Positions 43,214 to 52,335 of a stretch of DNA of 64,000 nt are shown here, in pieces (position 1 is the stretch's first letter; each line of letters opens with the position of its first letter). Below the pieces are notes generated by a model. That model searched no databases. It was not told the DNA's origin and was given only the letters and a program-made list of their open reading frames with translations. A program made the translations under genes and the position numbers. The DNA is from an uncultured Lachnospiraceae bacterium (GTDB lineage Bacteria; Bacillota; Clostridia; Lachnospirales; Lachnospiraceae), in assembly GCA_910585825.1 (NCBI GenBank), contig CAJUEY010000006.1:176-64175 (forward strand), read 5' to 3'.

Positions 43214-45499
43214 ATGAAACTTTATGAAAACGGCGTTTACCTCGTAAACGGAAATGAATTAATTGAAGATAGCAACACAGCGTCCGAAGCGCTTTTTAGC
43301 AAAACGGGAAAGCATATTACAAAAGAAGAGGCAGCAAAGAACACCATTGCTTACGGCATTTTAAAAGAACACAATACTTCCGGCAGCATGGACAGGCTGC
43401 AGATCAAATTTGATAAACTGACTTCCCACGACATTACTTTTGTGGGAATCATTCAGACTGCAAGAGCGTCAGGGTTAGAGAAATTTCCCATTCCCTATGT
43501 ACTGACCAACTGCCATAACAGTTTATGCGCAGTAGGAGGAACCATCAATGAAGACGACCATATGTATGGACTTACCTGTGCGAAGAAATACGGCGGTATG
43601 TACGTGCCTCCTCATCAGGCAGTCATTCACCAGTTTGCAAGAGAAATGTTAGCAGGCGGCGGCAGAATGATTTTGGGTTCCGATTCCCATACCCGTTACG
43701 GAGCCCTTGGAACCATGGCAATGGGCGAAGGCGGACCGGAACTGGTAAAACAGCTGTTGAGCCAGACTTATGATATCAATATGCCGGGAATCGTCGGCGT
43801 ATATCTGACAGGGGCTCCGGTGAAAGGCGTTGGACCGCAGGATATTGCTCTGGCGATCATTGGTGAAGTATTTGCAAACGGATATGTAAAGAATAAAGTG
43901 ATGGAGTTCGTGGGACCGGGTGTGTCTAATTTAAGCGTAGACTATCGAATCGGAGTGGACGTTATGACCACAGAAACCACCTGTCTTTCTTCTATTTGGA
44001 GAACCGATGACGAGGTAAAAGAATTCTACGAAATCCACGGCAGAAGGGAAGATTATAAAGAATTAAATCCGGGAGAGACGGCATATTATGACGGAATGAT
44101 TGAAATTGATTTAAGCGCCATCCGTCCGATGATTGCGATGCCGTTCCACCCCAGCAACACCTATACGATTGATGAGTTAAATGCGAATTTAATGGACATC
44201 TTAGATGATTGTGAGAAACGGGCCCAGGTAAGTTTTGATGGAGCCGTGGAACTTGATTTGAAGAGCAAAGTCAGAAACGGCAGATTATATGTAGATCAGG
44301 GAATCATTGCCGGATGTGCCGGCGGCGGATTCGAGAATATCTGTGACGCGGCAGATATTTTAAAGGGATCTTCCATTGGGCCGGATGAATTTACATTAAG
44401 CGTATATCCGGCAAGTATGCCGATTTATATGGAACTGGTGAAAAACGGAGCTGCAGCTGCGCTGATGCAGACAGGCGCGGTTCTGAAGACGGCGTTCTGC
44501 GGACCGTGTTTCGGAGCGGGAGATACGCCGGCAAATAATGCATTTTCCATTCGTCATTCCACCAGGAACTTCCCGAACCGGGAGGGTTCAAAGGTACAAA
44601 ATGGCCAGGTTGCATCCGTGGCTCTTATGGATGCCCGGTCCATTGCAGCTACGGCAGCCAACAAAGGCTATCTGACAGCAGCAACCGATATGGATACAGA
44701 ATATACAAAACCCAAATATTTCTTTGACAGCAAGATTTATGAAAACCGTGTATTTGACAGCAAAGGAGTGGCAGATCCTTCCGTAGAGATTCAGTTTGGG
44801 CCGAATATCAAAGACTGGCCGAAGATGAGTCCGCTGCCGAAACACATGATCTTAAAAGTGACTGCGGAAATTCATGATCCGGTAACCACAACGGATGAAC
44901 TGATTCCTTCCGGAGAGACTTCTTCTTACCGTTCCAATCCTCTGGGACTGGCGGAATTTACTCTTTCCAGAAAAGATCCGGCTTATGTGGGCAGAGCAAA
45001 AGAGATTCAGAAGGCGCAGAAGGCAATCGAGGCGGATGCCTGTCCGGCTGAGGCTGTACCGGAATTAAAACCAATTATGGATGTGATCAAAGCACATTAT
45101 GATGATATCAGCAGAAAAACAGTCGGTGTGGGAAGTACCATATTTGCAGTTAAACCAGGCGACGGTTCCGCTCGTGAACAGGCGGCCTCCTGTCAGAAGG
45201 TATTGGGCGGCTGGGCGAATATTGCCAATGAATATGCGACGAAGCGCTACCGTTCCAATCTGATCAACTGGGGTATGCTGCCGTTGTTAATTGAAGAGGG
45301 AGAGCTGCCTTTTGCAAATGGAGATTACATTTTCCTGCCGGATATCAAAAAAGAAATCGAAGATAAGGCTGCGGAAATCAAAGCTTTTGCAGTAAAAGAG
45401 GGAGAACTGAAAGAGTTTAAACTGACAATGGGTGAGCTGACGGATGATGAGAGAAATATTATTCTGAAAGGATGTCTGATCAATTATAACAGACAGTAG
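43214..45499 (+). CDS. Aconitase-superfamily hydratase, single chain
   Basis: The 761-residue [4Fe-4S] hydro-lyase has cluster ligands visible as Cys368 (GCAGGG), Cys429 and Cys432 (FCGPCFG). The active-site DSH is at 157-159 (GSDSHTRYGALG). A swivelling C-terminal domain follows after about residue 560. It is clearly related to aconitase and homoaconitase but diverges from AcnA and LeuC. This clostridial group is usually annotated only as hydratase, so the substrate is unknown. The ATG at 43214 follows GAGGAG. No citrate-cycle or amino-acid synthesis gene adjoins it. Confidence 0.85.
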   Translation: MKLYENGVYLVNGNELIEDSNTASEALFSKTGKHITKEEAAKNTIAYGILKEHNTSGSMDRLQIKFDKLTSHDITFVGIIQTARASGLEKFPIPYVLTNCHNSLCAVGGTINEDDHMYGLTCAKKYGGMYVPPHQAVIHQFAREMLAGGGRMILGSDSHTRYGALGTMAMGEGGPELVKQLLSQTYDINMPGIVGVYLTGAPVKGVGPQDIALAIIGEVFANGYVKNKVMEFVGPGVSNLSVDYRIGVDVMTTETTCLSSIWRTDDEVKEFYEIHGRREDYKELNPGETAYYDGMIEIDLSAIRPMIAMPFHPSNTYTIDELNANLMDILDDCEKRAQVSFDGAVELDLKSKVRNGRLYVDQGIIAGCAGGGFENICDAADILKGSSIGPDEFTLSVYPASMPIYMELVKNGAAAALMQTGAVLKTAFCGPCFGAGDTPANNAFSIRHSTRNFPNREGSKVQNGQVASVALMDARSIAATAANKGYLTAATDMDTEYTKPKYFFDSKIYENRVFDSKGVADPSVEIQFGPNIKDWPKMSPLPKHMILKVTAEIHDPVTTTDELIPSGETSSYRSNPLGLAEFTLSRKDPAYVGRAKEIQKAQKAIEADACPAEAVPELKPIMDVIKAHYDDISRKTVGVGSTIFAVKPGDGSAREQAASCQKVLGGWANIANEYATKRYRSNLINWGMLPLLIEEGELPFANGDYIFLPDIKKEIEDKAAEIKAFAVKEGELKEFKLTMGELTDDERNIILKGCLINYNRQ

Positions 45500-45511
45500 G
45501 AGGTAGCCGCT

Positions 45512-46813
45512 TTGGAGGAAATGCAGGAGAAGATCAAGAAAAAAAGAGCAGTGTCAGATTGGGATCTGAAGAAATACATTGTCATTGCGGCAGTGACTTT
45601 TGTCACATTCTGCTGCTGCATACTGTTTTTCTTCTTCATATACCGCTATCATGGATTTACTGCATACTGGCAGAAGATCATGGGCATATTGCAGCCGGTT
45701 ATTATGGGATTTATTGTAGCTTATCTGTTGAATCCGGTTATGTCATTTTTGGAAAAACATCTGATTCGGTACTTGAAGCCAAAGATGAAAGATGAACGAA
45801 AAGCAAAAAAAACGGCCCGTTCTCTGGGAACATTGGGAGCGATCGCATTTTTTATTCTGATAATTTTTCTGCTGTTATATATGATGATACCGGAGCTGAT
45901 CCGGAGTATTCAGAATATGATGGTAAGCCTTCCGGCGGAGCTGGCATCATTTGACAACTGGATGAAAAGCGTTATGGCGGAAGACAGTCAGATGAGGGAA
46001 TGGCTGGGAATATTGGGAATTGATATCTCCAGCGCCGGAGGATATGTGGAAAAACTGTTTCGGACACAGATCTTTCCTCAGATTAACACGTATCTGACGT
46101 ATGTGGCATCCTTTACCACCGGTGTAATCAGTGCATTTAAGATGCTGTTTAACTTTGCGATTGGACTTGTGATTGCGATTTATCTGCTGACCAGTAAAGA
46201 GACTTTTATCGGACAGGGAAAGAAGATCGTGTATACGCTGCTGCCGCCGAAATACGGCAATATCATGGTGCATGTTATGCGGGTCAGCAATCAGATGTTT
46301 GGCGGATTTATCAGTGGAAAGATATTAGATTCTGCAATTATCGGCGTGATCTGCTACATTGGGCTTATGATTTTAAGTGTTCCCTATAGCTTGTTAGTTG
46401 CAGTGATTGTGGGAGTAACAAATATTATCCCGTTTTTCGGACCTTTTATCGGAGCCGTGCCCAGTGTGATTCTGATTGCTCTGGCAGATCCGATCAAGGG
46501 ACTGTATTTCCTGATTTTTGTAGTGGTTTTACAACAGGTAGACGGCAATATCATAGGGCCGAAAATTTTAGGAGATTCCACAGGACTTTCCGCATTCTGG
46601 GTTGTATTTGCAATTCTGGTGGGCGGCGGACTTTTCGGATTTATGGGAATGACGCTGGGCGTGCCGACATTTGCAGTGATTTATTATCTTCTCCGGGAGG
46701 GGGCCGCATATATCCTGCGGAAACGCAAATTGCCGGAAGAGACAAGGCCTTATATCCAGATGCACGACGTAAATACAAAAACAGGAGAGCTCCGTTACAA
46801 AAAAGAAAAATAA
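45512..46813 (+). CDS. AI-2E family transporter (membrane permease of PF01594 type)
   Basis: The 433-residue protein has about eight hydrophobic segments in the AI-2E/YtvI pattern: one pair near the N-terminus, a soluble helical segment, and then a block including GLVIAIYLLTSK, FISGKILDSAIIGVICYI, GVTNIIPFFGPFIGAVP and DGNIIGPKILGDSTGLSAFWV. Family members export or import small molecules, or act as Na+/H+ antiporters; the substrate is not evident. Translation probably starts with TTG at 45512, seven bases after AGGAGGT. Confidence 0.9.
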   Translation: MEEMQEKIKKKRAVSDWDLKKYIVIAAVTFVTFCCCILFFFFIYRYHGFTAYWQKIMGILQPVIMGFIVAYLLNPVMSFLEKHLIRYLKPKMKDERKAKKTARSLGTLGAIAFFILIIFLLLYMMIPELIRSIQNMMVSLPAELASFDNWMKSVMAEDSQMREWLGILGIDISSAGGYVEKLFRTQIFPQINTYLTYVASFTTGVISAFKMLFNFAIGLVIAIYLLTSKETFIGQGKKIVYTLLPPKYGNIMVHVMRVSNQMFGGFISGKILDSAIIGVICYIGLMILSVPYSLLVAVIVGVTNIIPFFGPFIGAVPSVILIALADPIKGLYFLIFVVVLQQVDGNIIGPKILGDSTGLSAFWVVFAILVGGGLFGFMGMTLGVPTFAVIYYLLREGAAYILRKRKLPEETRPYIQMHDVNTKTGELRYKKEK

Positions 46814-46837
46814 AAGCGTATTTTTGAGGTGACGCAG

Positions 46838-49648
46838 TTGGATAAATACGAATATAAATTAAAATTAGATCAGATGAAGGCATTGATCGCTGAAGGGAAT
46901 TACGCAGCGGCAGCAGAAATTGTAGATTCCATAAACTGGCGAAAAATCAAAAATGTAAATTTGCTGGTCAAAGCCGGAGATGTCTATATCAGACAGAAAC
47001 GCTATGAAGAGGCAAGGGATATTCTCTTTATGGCATATGACCGTTCTCCCATTGGGAGGATGATCATATACCGTCTGGCAGAGATTTCCATCAAAATGAA
47101 AAATTTAGATGACGCAGAAGAATATTACCGTGAATTTGTGGAGATTGCACCTCATGATAATCTCAAATACGTACTTCGTTATAAAATCAGCAGGGCGGAA
47201 AATGCAGATGTTCAGACGTTGATTGCAATTCTGGAAGAGTTAAAAGAGGCGGAATATACAGAGGAATGGGCCTACCATCTTGCCTATTTATATCATAAAG
47301 CGGGGGAAAGTGAAAAGTGCATTGACGCCTGTGATGAATTGATACTGTGGTTTGGAGAGGGCATATATGTGGAGAGAGCATTGGAATTGAAGATGCTTTA
47401 CCAGCCCCTTTCAAAGTCGCAGGAAGATAAATATCGAACCTTTCGGCAGAGAAGGGACGGATTGAAAGAGATACATCCCAAAGAGGAAAATGTGGTCCGT
47501 ATCCCTGTAGTGCAGGAAAACGTAGAAAAATTTAACACGGCGAATCTGCAGGAAGAGCTTGCAAAAAGCATGCAGCAGATTATGGATGCCACAGAAAAAG
47601 AAACTGTGGATGATACCATGGACAATATCAAGAAAATGGTAGAAGAGATTCCCTATCTGCAGATGAACCACCACGAAGAAGAACCAGGGGCGGAAGAAAC
47701 TGCCCATATTGAAACGGATGCAGAGATTAATGATGCCCTTCGGGACAATTTTAAGGAAATGCTTTCGGAAGACGGCGGAACACAGACCGGCTTAGGAACA
47801 ACAGAATCTGCGGCCGGCAGTAAGATGAGTATAGAAGATGTGCTCAGCGAATGGGAAAAGACAAGAAGAGCTGCGCAAACTGCACTGCAAATGGCTCAGC
47901 AGCAAAAACTGGAATCAGCGAAAGCAAGGGCTCTGCAGGAGGCAGGGGATATTATGGACCGGCTCGCGGATATGATACCAAAATTGGATGCGGGCATTAC
48001 GCCGAGCCAGCTGATGAAGGAAGAATATCTCCAGGAAGATATGATCTCCAATGAAGAACGCGCCGGCAGGTACGTAGCGGACATGAATGATATGCTGCAG
48101 CAGCAGATTAATAAATTGCAGGAAGAAGTAAAAACAGAAGAACAGGAAGAACCGGCAGTAAAAGAGCATGAATTGCTCCGGAGAATCAAACGGGCGAAAC
48201 CGAATTTTGACCGGGAGATTGGATTAAGGCCATACGTGCCCAGACAGTTTGAGAGGCAGAATAAACCGGCGAATCTGTCAGAGACTAACTTTGGGACAGG
48301 CGCTCTGCCGAAAACAGGGATAGAATTAGCCACAAGAAAACTGTCGGAGGCAGGCTCTGAGAGAGAAACTCTTTCGGAGATGCAATTTGAACAGGAAACA
48401 GAATTGCTGCAGGGAGCAGAGCCTGGGGCGGAGATTTTTTCGGAAACTGTTTCGGAGCCAGAAACACCGTCAGACATAGAAACAGAGCCGGCGGAAGGGA
48501 GTCTGCCGGAAACGGGAACGGAAACAGAAGAACTGCAGGGAACGGAAACAGAGCCGGAGTCCTTGAAGGAGCCGGAAAAGACACTGGAAGAAGATTTTTC
48601 AGAAGATGACCTTTCAGAAGAGATGAAACTGGCGGAGGCAGAATTTTACGGCGTATCTGTGGAAGAGCTGGCGGAGGCGGCAGAAGGAAAGCTGCAGGAA
48701 TCTCTGATCAAGCCAGACAGCATTAAAAAGAAAACGCCTGAAGAAAAATCTGCTTTGCTGCAGCAGGATACAAAAGAGATATGGACAAAAAAAATAGCGG
48801 CAGCCATAGAAGAAAGAGAAAATGAACTGGCGGAGCGGGAGAATCATGCAGTAGGAGACGCAAAAGAACTTCAGCCGAAAATAACGAAATTAAATGAAGA
48901 ACAAAGAGCAATTTTTTCTTATTTTGTTCCGGTGGCGGGTATGGAAAAACAAATCTGCACCGTATTGGAGCATACCATGGAAAAATTGACCAGCCAACCC
49001 TTTTCTGCAGCCGGAAATATTTTAATCCAGGGAGGAGCCGGCTGCGGCAAAACGGTTCTTGCAAAGGCATTGATCAAAGCGCTGCAAAAAGAAACAAAGA
49101 AATTGAATAACAAGGCAGGGAAGATTGATGCGAAAATATTAAATAAAAAGGATCTGGATAAGCTTTTAAAGAAAATAGACGGCGGATGTCTGATCATTGA
49201 GCGGGCGGGAGAGCTGAATCGGGAAACAGCCTTGAAACTGTCGCTTTTACTGGATAATACAGATTGCAGGGTTTTGATCATTATGGAAGATACCCGAACA
49301 GGATTGGAGAAGGTTCTTGGAAATGACGATAGTCTTGCCAGAAAATTCACAGAAAAGATCAAGATTCCGGTATTTACCAGCGACGAGCTGGTGGAGTTTG
49401 GACAGGCATATGCCCATGATCTGGATTATGAAATAGACAATATGGGTGTATTGGCGCTTTATAATCGGATCAGCAATATTCAGAAACTGGATCAGGCGAC
49501 GACGCTGACAGAAGTAAAAGAAATTGTGGATGGAGCAATTGCAAATGCAGAAAAGAAGTCTTTCAAAAAAGCATTTTCAATTCTTACTTCCAGAAGATAT
49601 ACAGAGGATGATTATATTATTCTCAGAGAGAAGGATTTTGAAGAGTAA
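46838..49648 (+). CDS. TPR protein with acidic linker and C-terminal AAA-like ATPase
   Basis: This 936-residue protein has no family I can name. Residues 1-200 form tetratricopeptide-like helices. A long low-complexity part rich in Glu, Thr and Pro (about 240-640) follows. The C-terminal 230 residues are an ATPase with the P-loop GGAGCGKT (732-739), Walker B CLIIE and a CbxX/AAA-like lid. Translation probably starts with TTG at 46838, seven bases after GAGGTG, rather than GTG at 46829. It may be a scaffold whose ATPase acts on partners bound by the repeats. Its place between a transporter and glgB gives no clear clue. Confidence 0.7.
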   Translation: MDKYEYKLKLDQMKALIAEGNYAAAAEIVDSINWRKIKNVNLLVKAGDVYIRQKRYEEARDILFMAYDRSPIGRMIIYRLAEISIKMKNLDDAEEYYREFVEIAPHDNLKYVLRYKISRAENADVQTLIAILEELKEAEYTEEWAYHLAYLYHKAGESEKCIDACDELILWFGEGIYVERALELKMLYQPLSKSQEDKYRTFRQRRDGLKEIHPKEENVVRIPVVQENVEKFNTANLQEELAKSMQQIMDATEKETVDDTMDNIKKMVEEIPYLQMNHHEEEPGAEETAHIETDAEINDALRDNFKEMLSEDGGTQTGLGTTESAAGSKMSIEDVLSEWEKTRRAAQTALQMAQQQKLESAKARALQEAGDIMDRLADMIPKLDAGITPSQLMKEEYLQEDMISNEERAGRYVADMNDMLQQQINKLQEEVKTEEQEEPAVKEHELLRRIKRAKPNFDREIGLRPYVPRQFERQNKPANLSETNFGTGALPKTGIELATRKLSEAGSERETLSEMQFEQETELLQGAEPGAEIFSETVSEPETPSDIETEPAEGSLPETGTETEELQGTETEPESLKEPEKTLEEDFSEDDLSEEMKLAEAEFYGVSVEELAEAAEGKLQESLIKPDSIKKKTPEEKSALLQQDTKEIWTKKIAAAIEERENELAERENHAVGDAKELQPKITKLNEEQRAIFSYFVPVAGMEKQICTVLEHTMEKLTSQPFSAAGNILIQGGAGCGKTVLAKALIKALQKETKKLNNKAGKIDAKILNKKDLDKLLKKIDGGCLIIERAGELNRETALKLSLLLDNTDCRVLIIMEDTRTGLEKVLGNDDSLARKFTEKIKIPVFTSDELVEFGQAYAHDLDYEIDNMGVLALYNRISNIQKLDQATTLTEVKEIVDGAIANAEKKSFKKAFSILTSRRYTEDDYIILREKDFEE

Positions 49649-49670
49649 AGAAAAACAGGAGGGTAGGAGT

Positions 49671-51578
49671 ATGGGCAATTTTACAGAGTTGGACATGTAT
49701 TTGTTCGGCCAGGCAACACATTATGACATTTACAAAAAGTTAGGAGCGCATCCCCAGACAAGGGGCAGAAAAAAGGGAATCTGTTTTGCGATATACGCAC
49801 CCCATGCGCAGAATGTTTTTGTCATAGGAGACTTTAATGACTGGGACGAGACTTCACATGAAATGGAACGCCTTGAGCCAAAAGAGACAGGTATTTATGA
49901 ATTGTTTGTTCCAGGGCTTGGAACAGGCAGCCTTTACAAATATTTGATCGAGACGCCGGATGGACGGAAACTGTACAAGGCAGATCCCTATGCCAATTAT
50001 GCAGAGGTGCGGCCGGGAACTGCATCCCGCATTGTAGACATTGATCATTTTAAATGGACAGACAGTGCATGGATGAAAAAGCGTGCAGAGGCAGAGACCA
50101 TGGATGAACAGCCCATGAGTATTTATGAAGTGCATCCGGGCTCCTGGATGCGTCATCCGGGATACGAAGAAGATACCGGATTTTATACGTATCGGGAATT
50201 TGCAAAAGCGCTTTGTGTTTATGTAAAAGATATGGGATATACCCATGTGGAGTTAATGGGAATTTCGGAATATCCATTTGACGGTTCCTGGGGTTATCAG
50301 GTAACAGGCTATTATGCGCCGACGTCCAGATACGGAACGCCGGAGGATTTTGCATGGATGATTAATTATTTCCATAAAAACAATATCGGAGTCATTTTAG
50401 ACTGGGTTCCGGCGCATTTTCCAAAGGATGCCCATGGACTGGCAGATTTTGACGGACAGGCATTGTACGAATATGCAGATCCCAGAAAAGGAGAGCATCC
50501 GGATTGGGGAACGAAAATTTTTGATTACGGCAACAATCAGGTTAAAAACTTCCTGATCGGAAGCGCGTTGATGTGGGTAGAACATTATCATATTGACGGA
50601 CTGCGGGTAGATGCCGTGGCATCTATGCTTTATCTTGATTATGGCAAAGATGACGGGCAGTGGGTAGCCAATAAGTACGGCGAGAACAAAAATTTAGAGG
50701 CAATCGAATTTTTCCGTCATATTAACACTCTCATTACCGGAAGGAATAAGGGCGCGGTCATGATTGCAGAGGAGTCTACAGCATGGCCTATGGTAACAGG
50801 ACCGGCCCAGGACGGCGGCCTTAATTTCTCTCTGAAGTGGAACATGGGCTGGATGCATGATTTTCTGGATTATATGAAACTGGATCCTTATTTCCGGAAG
50901 GATAATCACAATAAAATGACGTTTGCCATGTCTTATAACGGCAGTGAGAAATATATTCTGGTGCTTTCCCACGACGAGGTTGTGCATTTGAAATGCTCCA
51001 TGATCAATAAGATGCCGGGACTTGGAGAAGATAAATTCTCTAATCTGAAAGCGGCCTATGCATTTATGATGGGACATCCGGGTAAAAAGCTTTTGTTTAT
51101 GGGACAGGATTTTGCCCAGCTGCATGAATGGAATGAAAAAACAGAATTAGAGTGGTATCTGCTGAATCAGCCGGAGCATAAGCATATGCAGGAGTATGTG
51201 AAAGAGCTGCTGCATTTATACAGGAAATATCCGTCGATGCATGAATTGGATCATAGCTGGGACGGTTTTGAGTGGATCAACGCCAATGACAACGAAAGAA
51301 GCATTTTCAGTTTTATCAGAAAGAGCAAGGACGGAAAGAACTGTCTGTTGTTTGTCTGTAATTTCACGCCGGTGGCAAGAGAAGATTACCGGGTAGGCGT
51401 GCCTACAGGTAAATCATACCGGTTGATTTTTAACAGCGATGATGAGAAATTCGGTGGAACCGGTGAAAAACGGCCGGTCAGCTACAAAGCGAAGAAACAG
51501 GAATGTGACGGTCAGAAGTATTCTTTTGCATACTCCCTTCCGGGATATGGCGTTGCAATTTTTAAATTTTCATATTAA
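49671..51578 (+). CDS. glgB: 1,4-alpha-glucan branching enzyme (GH13)
   Basis: The 635-residue enzyme makes alpha-1,6 branches in glycogen. An N-terminal CBM48-like domain (about 30-125) is followed by the GH13 barrel. Catalytic elements are Asp314 in GLRVDAVASML, the Glu367/Glu368 pair in IAEEST, and Asp in LSHDEVVH. EVHPGSWMR and VELMGISEYPFDGSWGYQVTG are typical of GlgB. GGAGGGTAGGAG precedes the ATG at 49671. No other glycogen genes are nearby, so it is a stand-alone copy. Confidence 0.94.
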   Translation: MGNFTELDMYLFGQATHYDIYKKLGAHPQTRGRKKGICFAIYAPHAQNVFVIGDFNDWDETSHEMERLEPKETGIYELFVPGLGTGSLYKYLIETPDGRKLYKADPYANYAEVRPGTASRIVDIDHFKWTDSAWMKKRAEAETMDEQPMSIYEVHPGSWMRHPGYEEDTGFYTYREFAKALCVYVKDMGYTHVELMGISEYPFDGSWGYQVTGYYAPTSRYGTPEDFAWMINYFHKNNIGVILDWVPAHFPKDAHGLADFDGQALYEYADPRKGEHPDWGTKIFDYGNNQVKNFLIGSALMWVEHYHIDGLRVDAVASMLYLDYGKDDGQWVANKYGENKNLEAIEFFRHINTLITGRNKGAVMIAEESTAWPMVTGPAQDGGLNFSLKWNMGWMHDFLDYMKLDPYFRKDNHNKMTFAMSYNGSEKYILVLSHDEVVHLKCSMINKMPGLGEDKFSNLKAAYAFMMGHPGKKLLFMGQDFAQLHEWNEKTELEWYLLNQPEHKHMQEYVKELLHLYRKYPSMHELDHSWDGFEWINANDNERSIFSFIRKSKDGKNCLLFVCNFTPVAREDYRVGVPTGKSYRLIFNSDDEKFGGTGEKRPVSYKAKKQECDGQKYSFAYSLPGYGVAIFKFSY

Positions 51579-51603
51579 GAGACAGACGGAGGATAAATAG
51601 AAT

Positions 51604-51643
51604 CAGCCGGCAGACTTTGCAGGAGTCTGCCGGCTGATTTTTG
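51604..51643 (+). terminator. Terminator after glgB
   Basis: CAGCCGGCAGACT pairs with AGTCTGCCGGCTG, followed by ATTTTTG. Confidence 0.95.
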
Positions 51644-51742
51644 TATGTCATGTATCAAAACAGACAGCATGACGGCAGCTTTGAGAAGTCATTGCAGGTG
51701 AGGGTTTTTGGATGTGTTATAATAAAAAAATAAATATAAATA

Positions 51743-51771
51743 TTGACAAAACATATAAAAGCATTTATAAT
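51743..51771 (+). promoter_or_regulatory. Consensus sigma-A promoter of the small secreted protein
   Basis: TTGACA (51743-51748), 17 bases, TATAAT (51766-51771): a perfect match in both boxes and spacing, with an A/T-rich upstream stretch like an UP element. It is the strongest promoter in the window. Confidence 0.93.
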
Positions 51772-51824
51772 ACAGATACAATCAATTGCATGCAAAAGAT
51801 GAATAATAAAGAAGGAGAAGATAT

Positions 51825-52262
51825 ATGAAAAAAAGAATAAAAAAACTTTTGACTGCATTAGCAATTACAGCAATTATAGGATTTCCAATTAGTAATGTAA
51901 TGGCAGGAAGCGTAGCATTTGAAAATAAGTCAATATCTACAATTCCAAATAATGAGACATACTACAAAATTGTTGCAAAGGCAAAAGCAGATAATGAACA
52001 ATATTGGTATGTTACAATAACGAAGTCCATAAATTTGGGAACCAGTGGTCAGCCCAGACTGATTCTTACTTCTGCAAAGGGAAAGAAAAAAGCACGTGTT
52101 TCTTCATCAAAGCTGGGGTTATATAAAGGTATGACAGGTACACAGAAAATGAGATATCCGTCTAAAGCCAATAAGGGAGACACATACAAACTGTTTGGAA
52201 CTGGAAATAATAATATAAACAAACCGTTTACGATTACTATATCAGGGCGGTATACATCATAA
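51825..52262 (+). CDS. Small, highly basic secreted protein (possibly DUF2712-like)
   Basis: The 145-residue protein has a signal peptide (KKRIKKLLTALAITAIIGF) with a likely cut after VMA at residue 27. The mature 118 residues have about 20 Lys/Arg against 5 Asp/Glu, contain no Cys, and end in YKLFG...ITISGRYTS, a beta-rich pattern. The end resembles, from memory, the DUF2712 group of secreted proteins found beside ABC transporters, but this is not certain. It is driven by a consensus promoter and AGAAGGAGA. A membrane-anchored protein and an ABC transporter follow. A bacteriocin, signalling or envelope-protective role is possible. Confidence 0.75.
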   Translation: MKKRIKKLLTALAITAIIGFPISNVMAGSVAFENKSISTIPNNETYYKIVAKAKADNEQYWYVTITKSINLGTSGQPRLILTSAKGKKKARVSSSKLGLYKGMTGTQKMRYPSKANKGDTYKLFGTGNNNINKPFTITISGRYTS

Positions 52263-52271
52263 TTTACAAAA

Positions 52272-52311
52272 AAGGGAATGCCGTATCACTCCATTGATGC
52301 GGTATTCCCTC
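52272..52311 (-). terminator. Long hairpin whose T-run lies on the - strand
   Basis: GGGAATGCCGTATCA and TGATGCGGTATTCCC form a 15-bp stem with two non-Watson-Crick positions. On the + strand no T-run follows, while on the - strand the stem is followed by TTTTTT. In the + direction it may act as a 3' stabiliser or partial terminator for the small secreted protein. Confidence 0.55.
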
Positions 52312-52335
52312 ATAATAAGTGAAGGAATGAAGAGA

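Noticed and set aside
47896..48477. 193-residue Ser-rich frame on the - strand
   Set aside because: It is the shadow of the Glu-rich linker of the TPR/AAA protein.
51825..52262. Lantibiotic or lactococcin 972-type bacteriocin
   Set aside because: The mature part has no Cys, no double-Gly leader and no match to known bacteriocin signatures. Only the gene layout suggests such a role.
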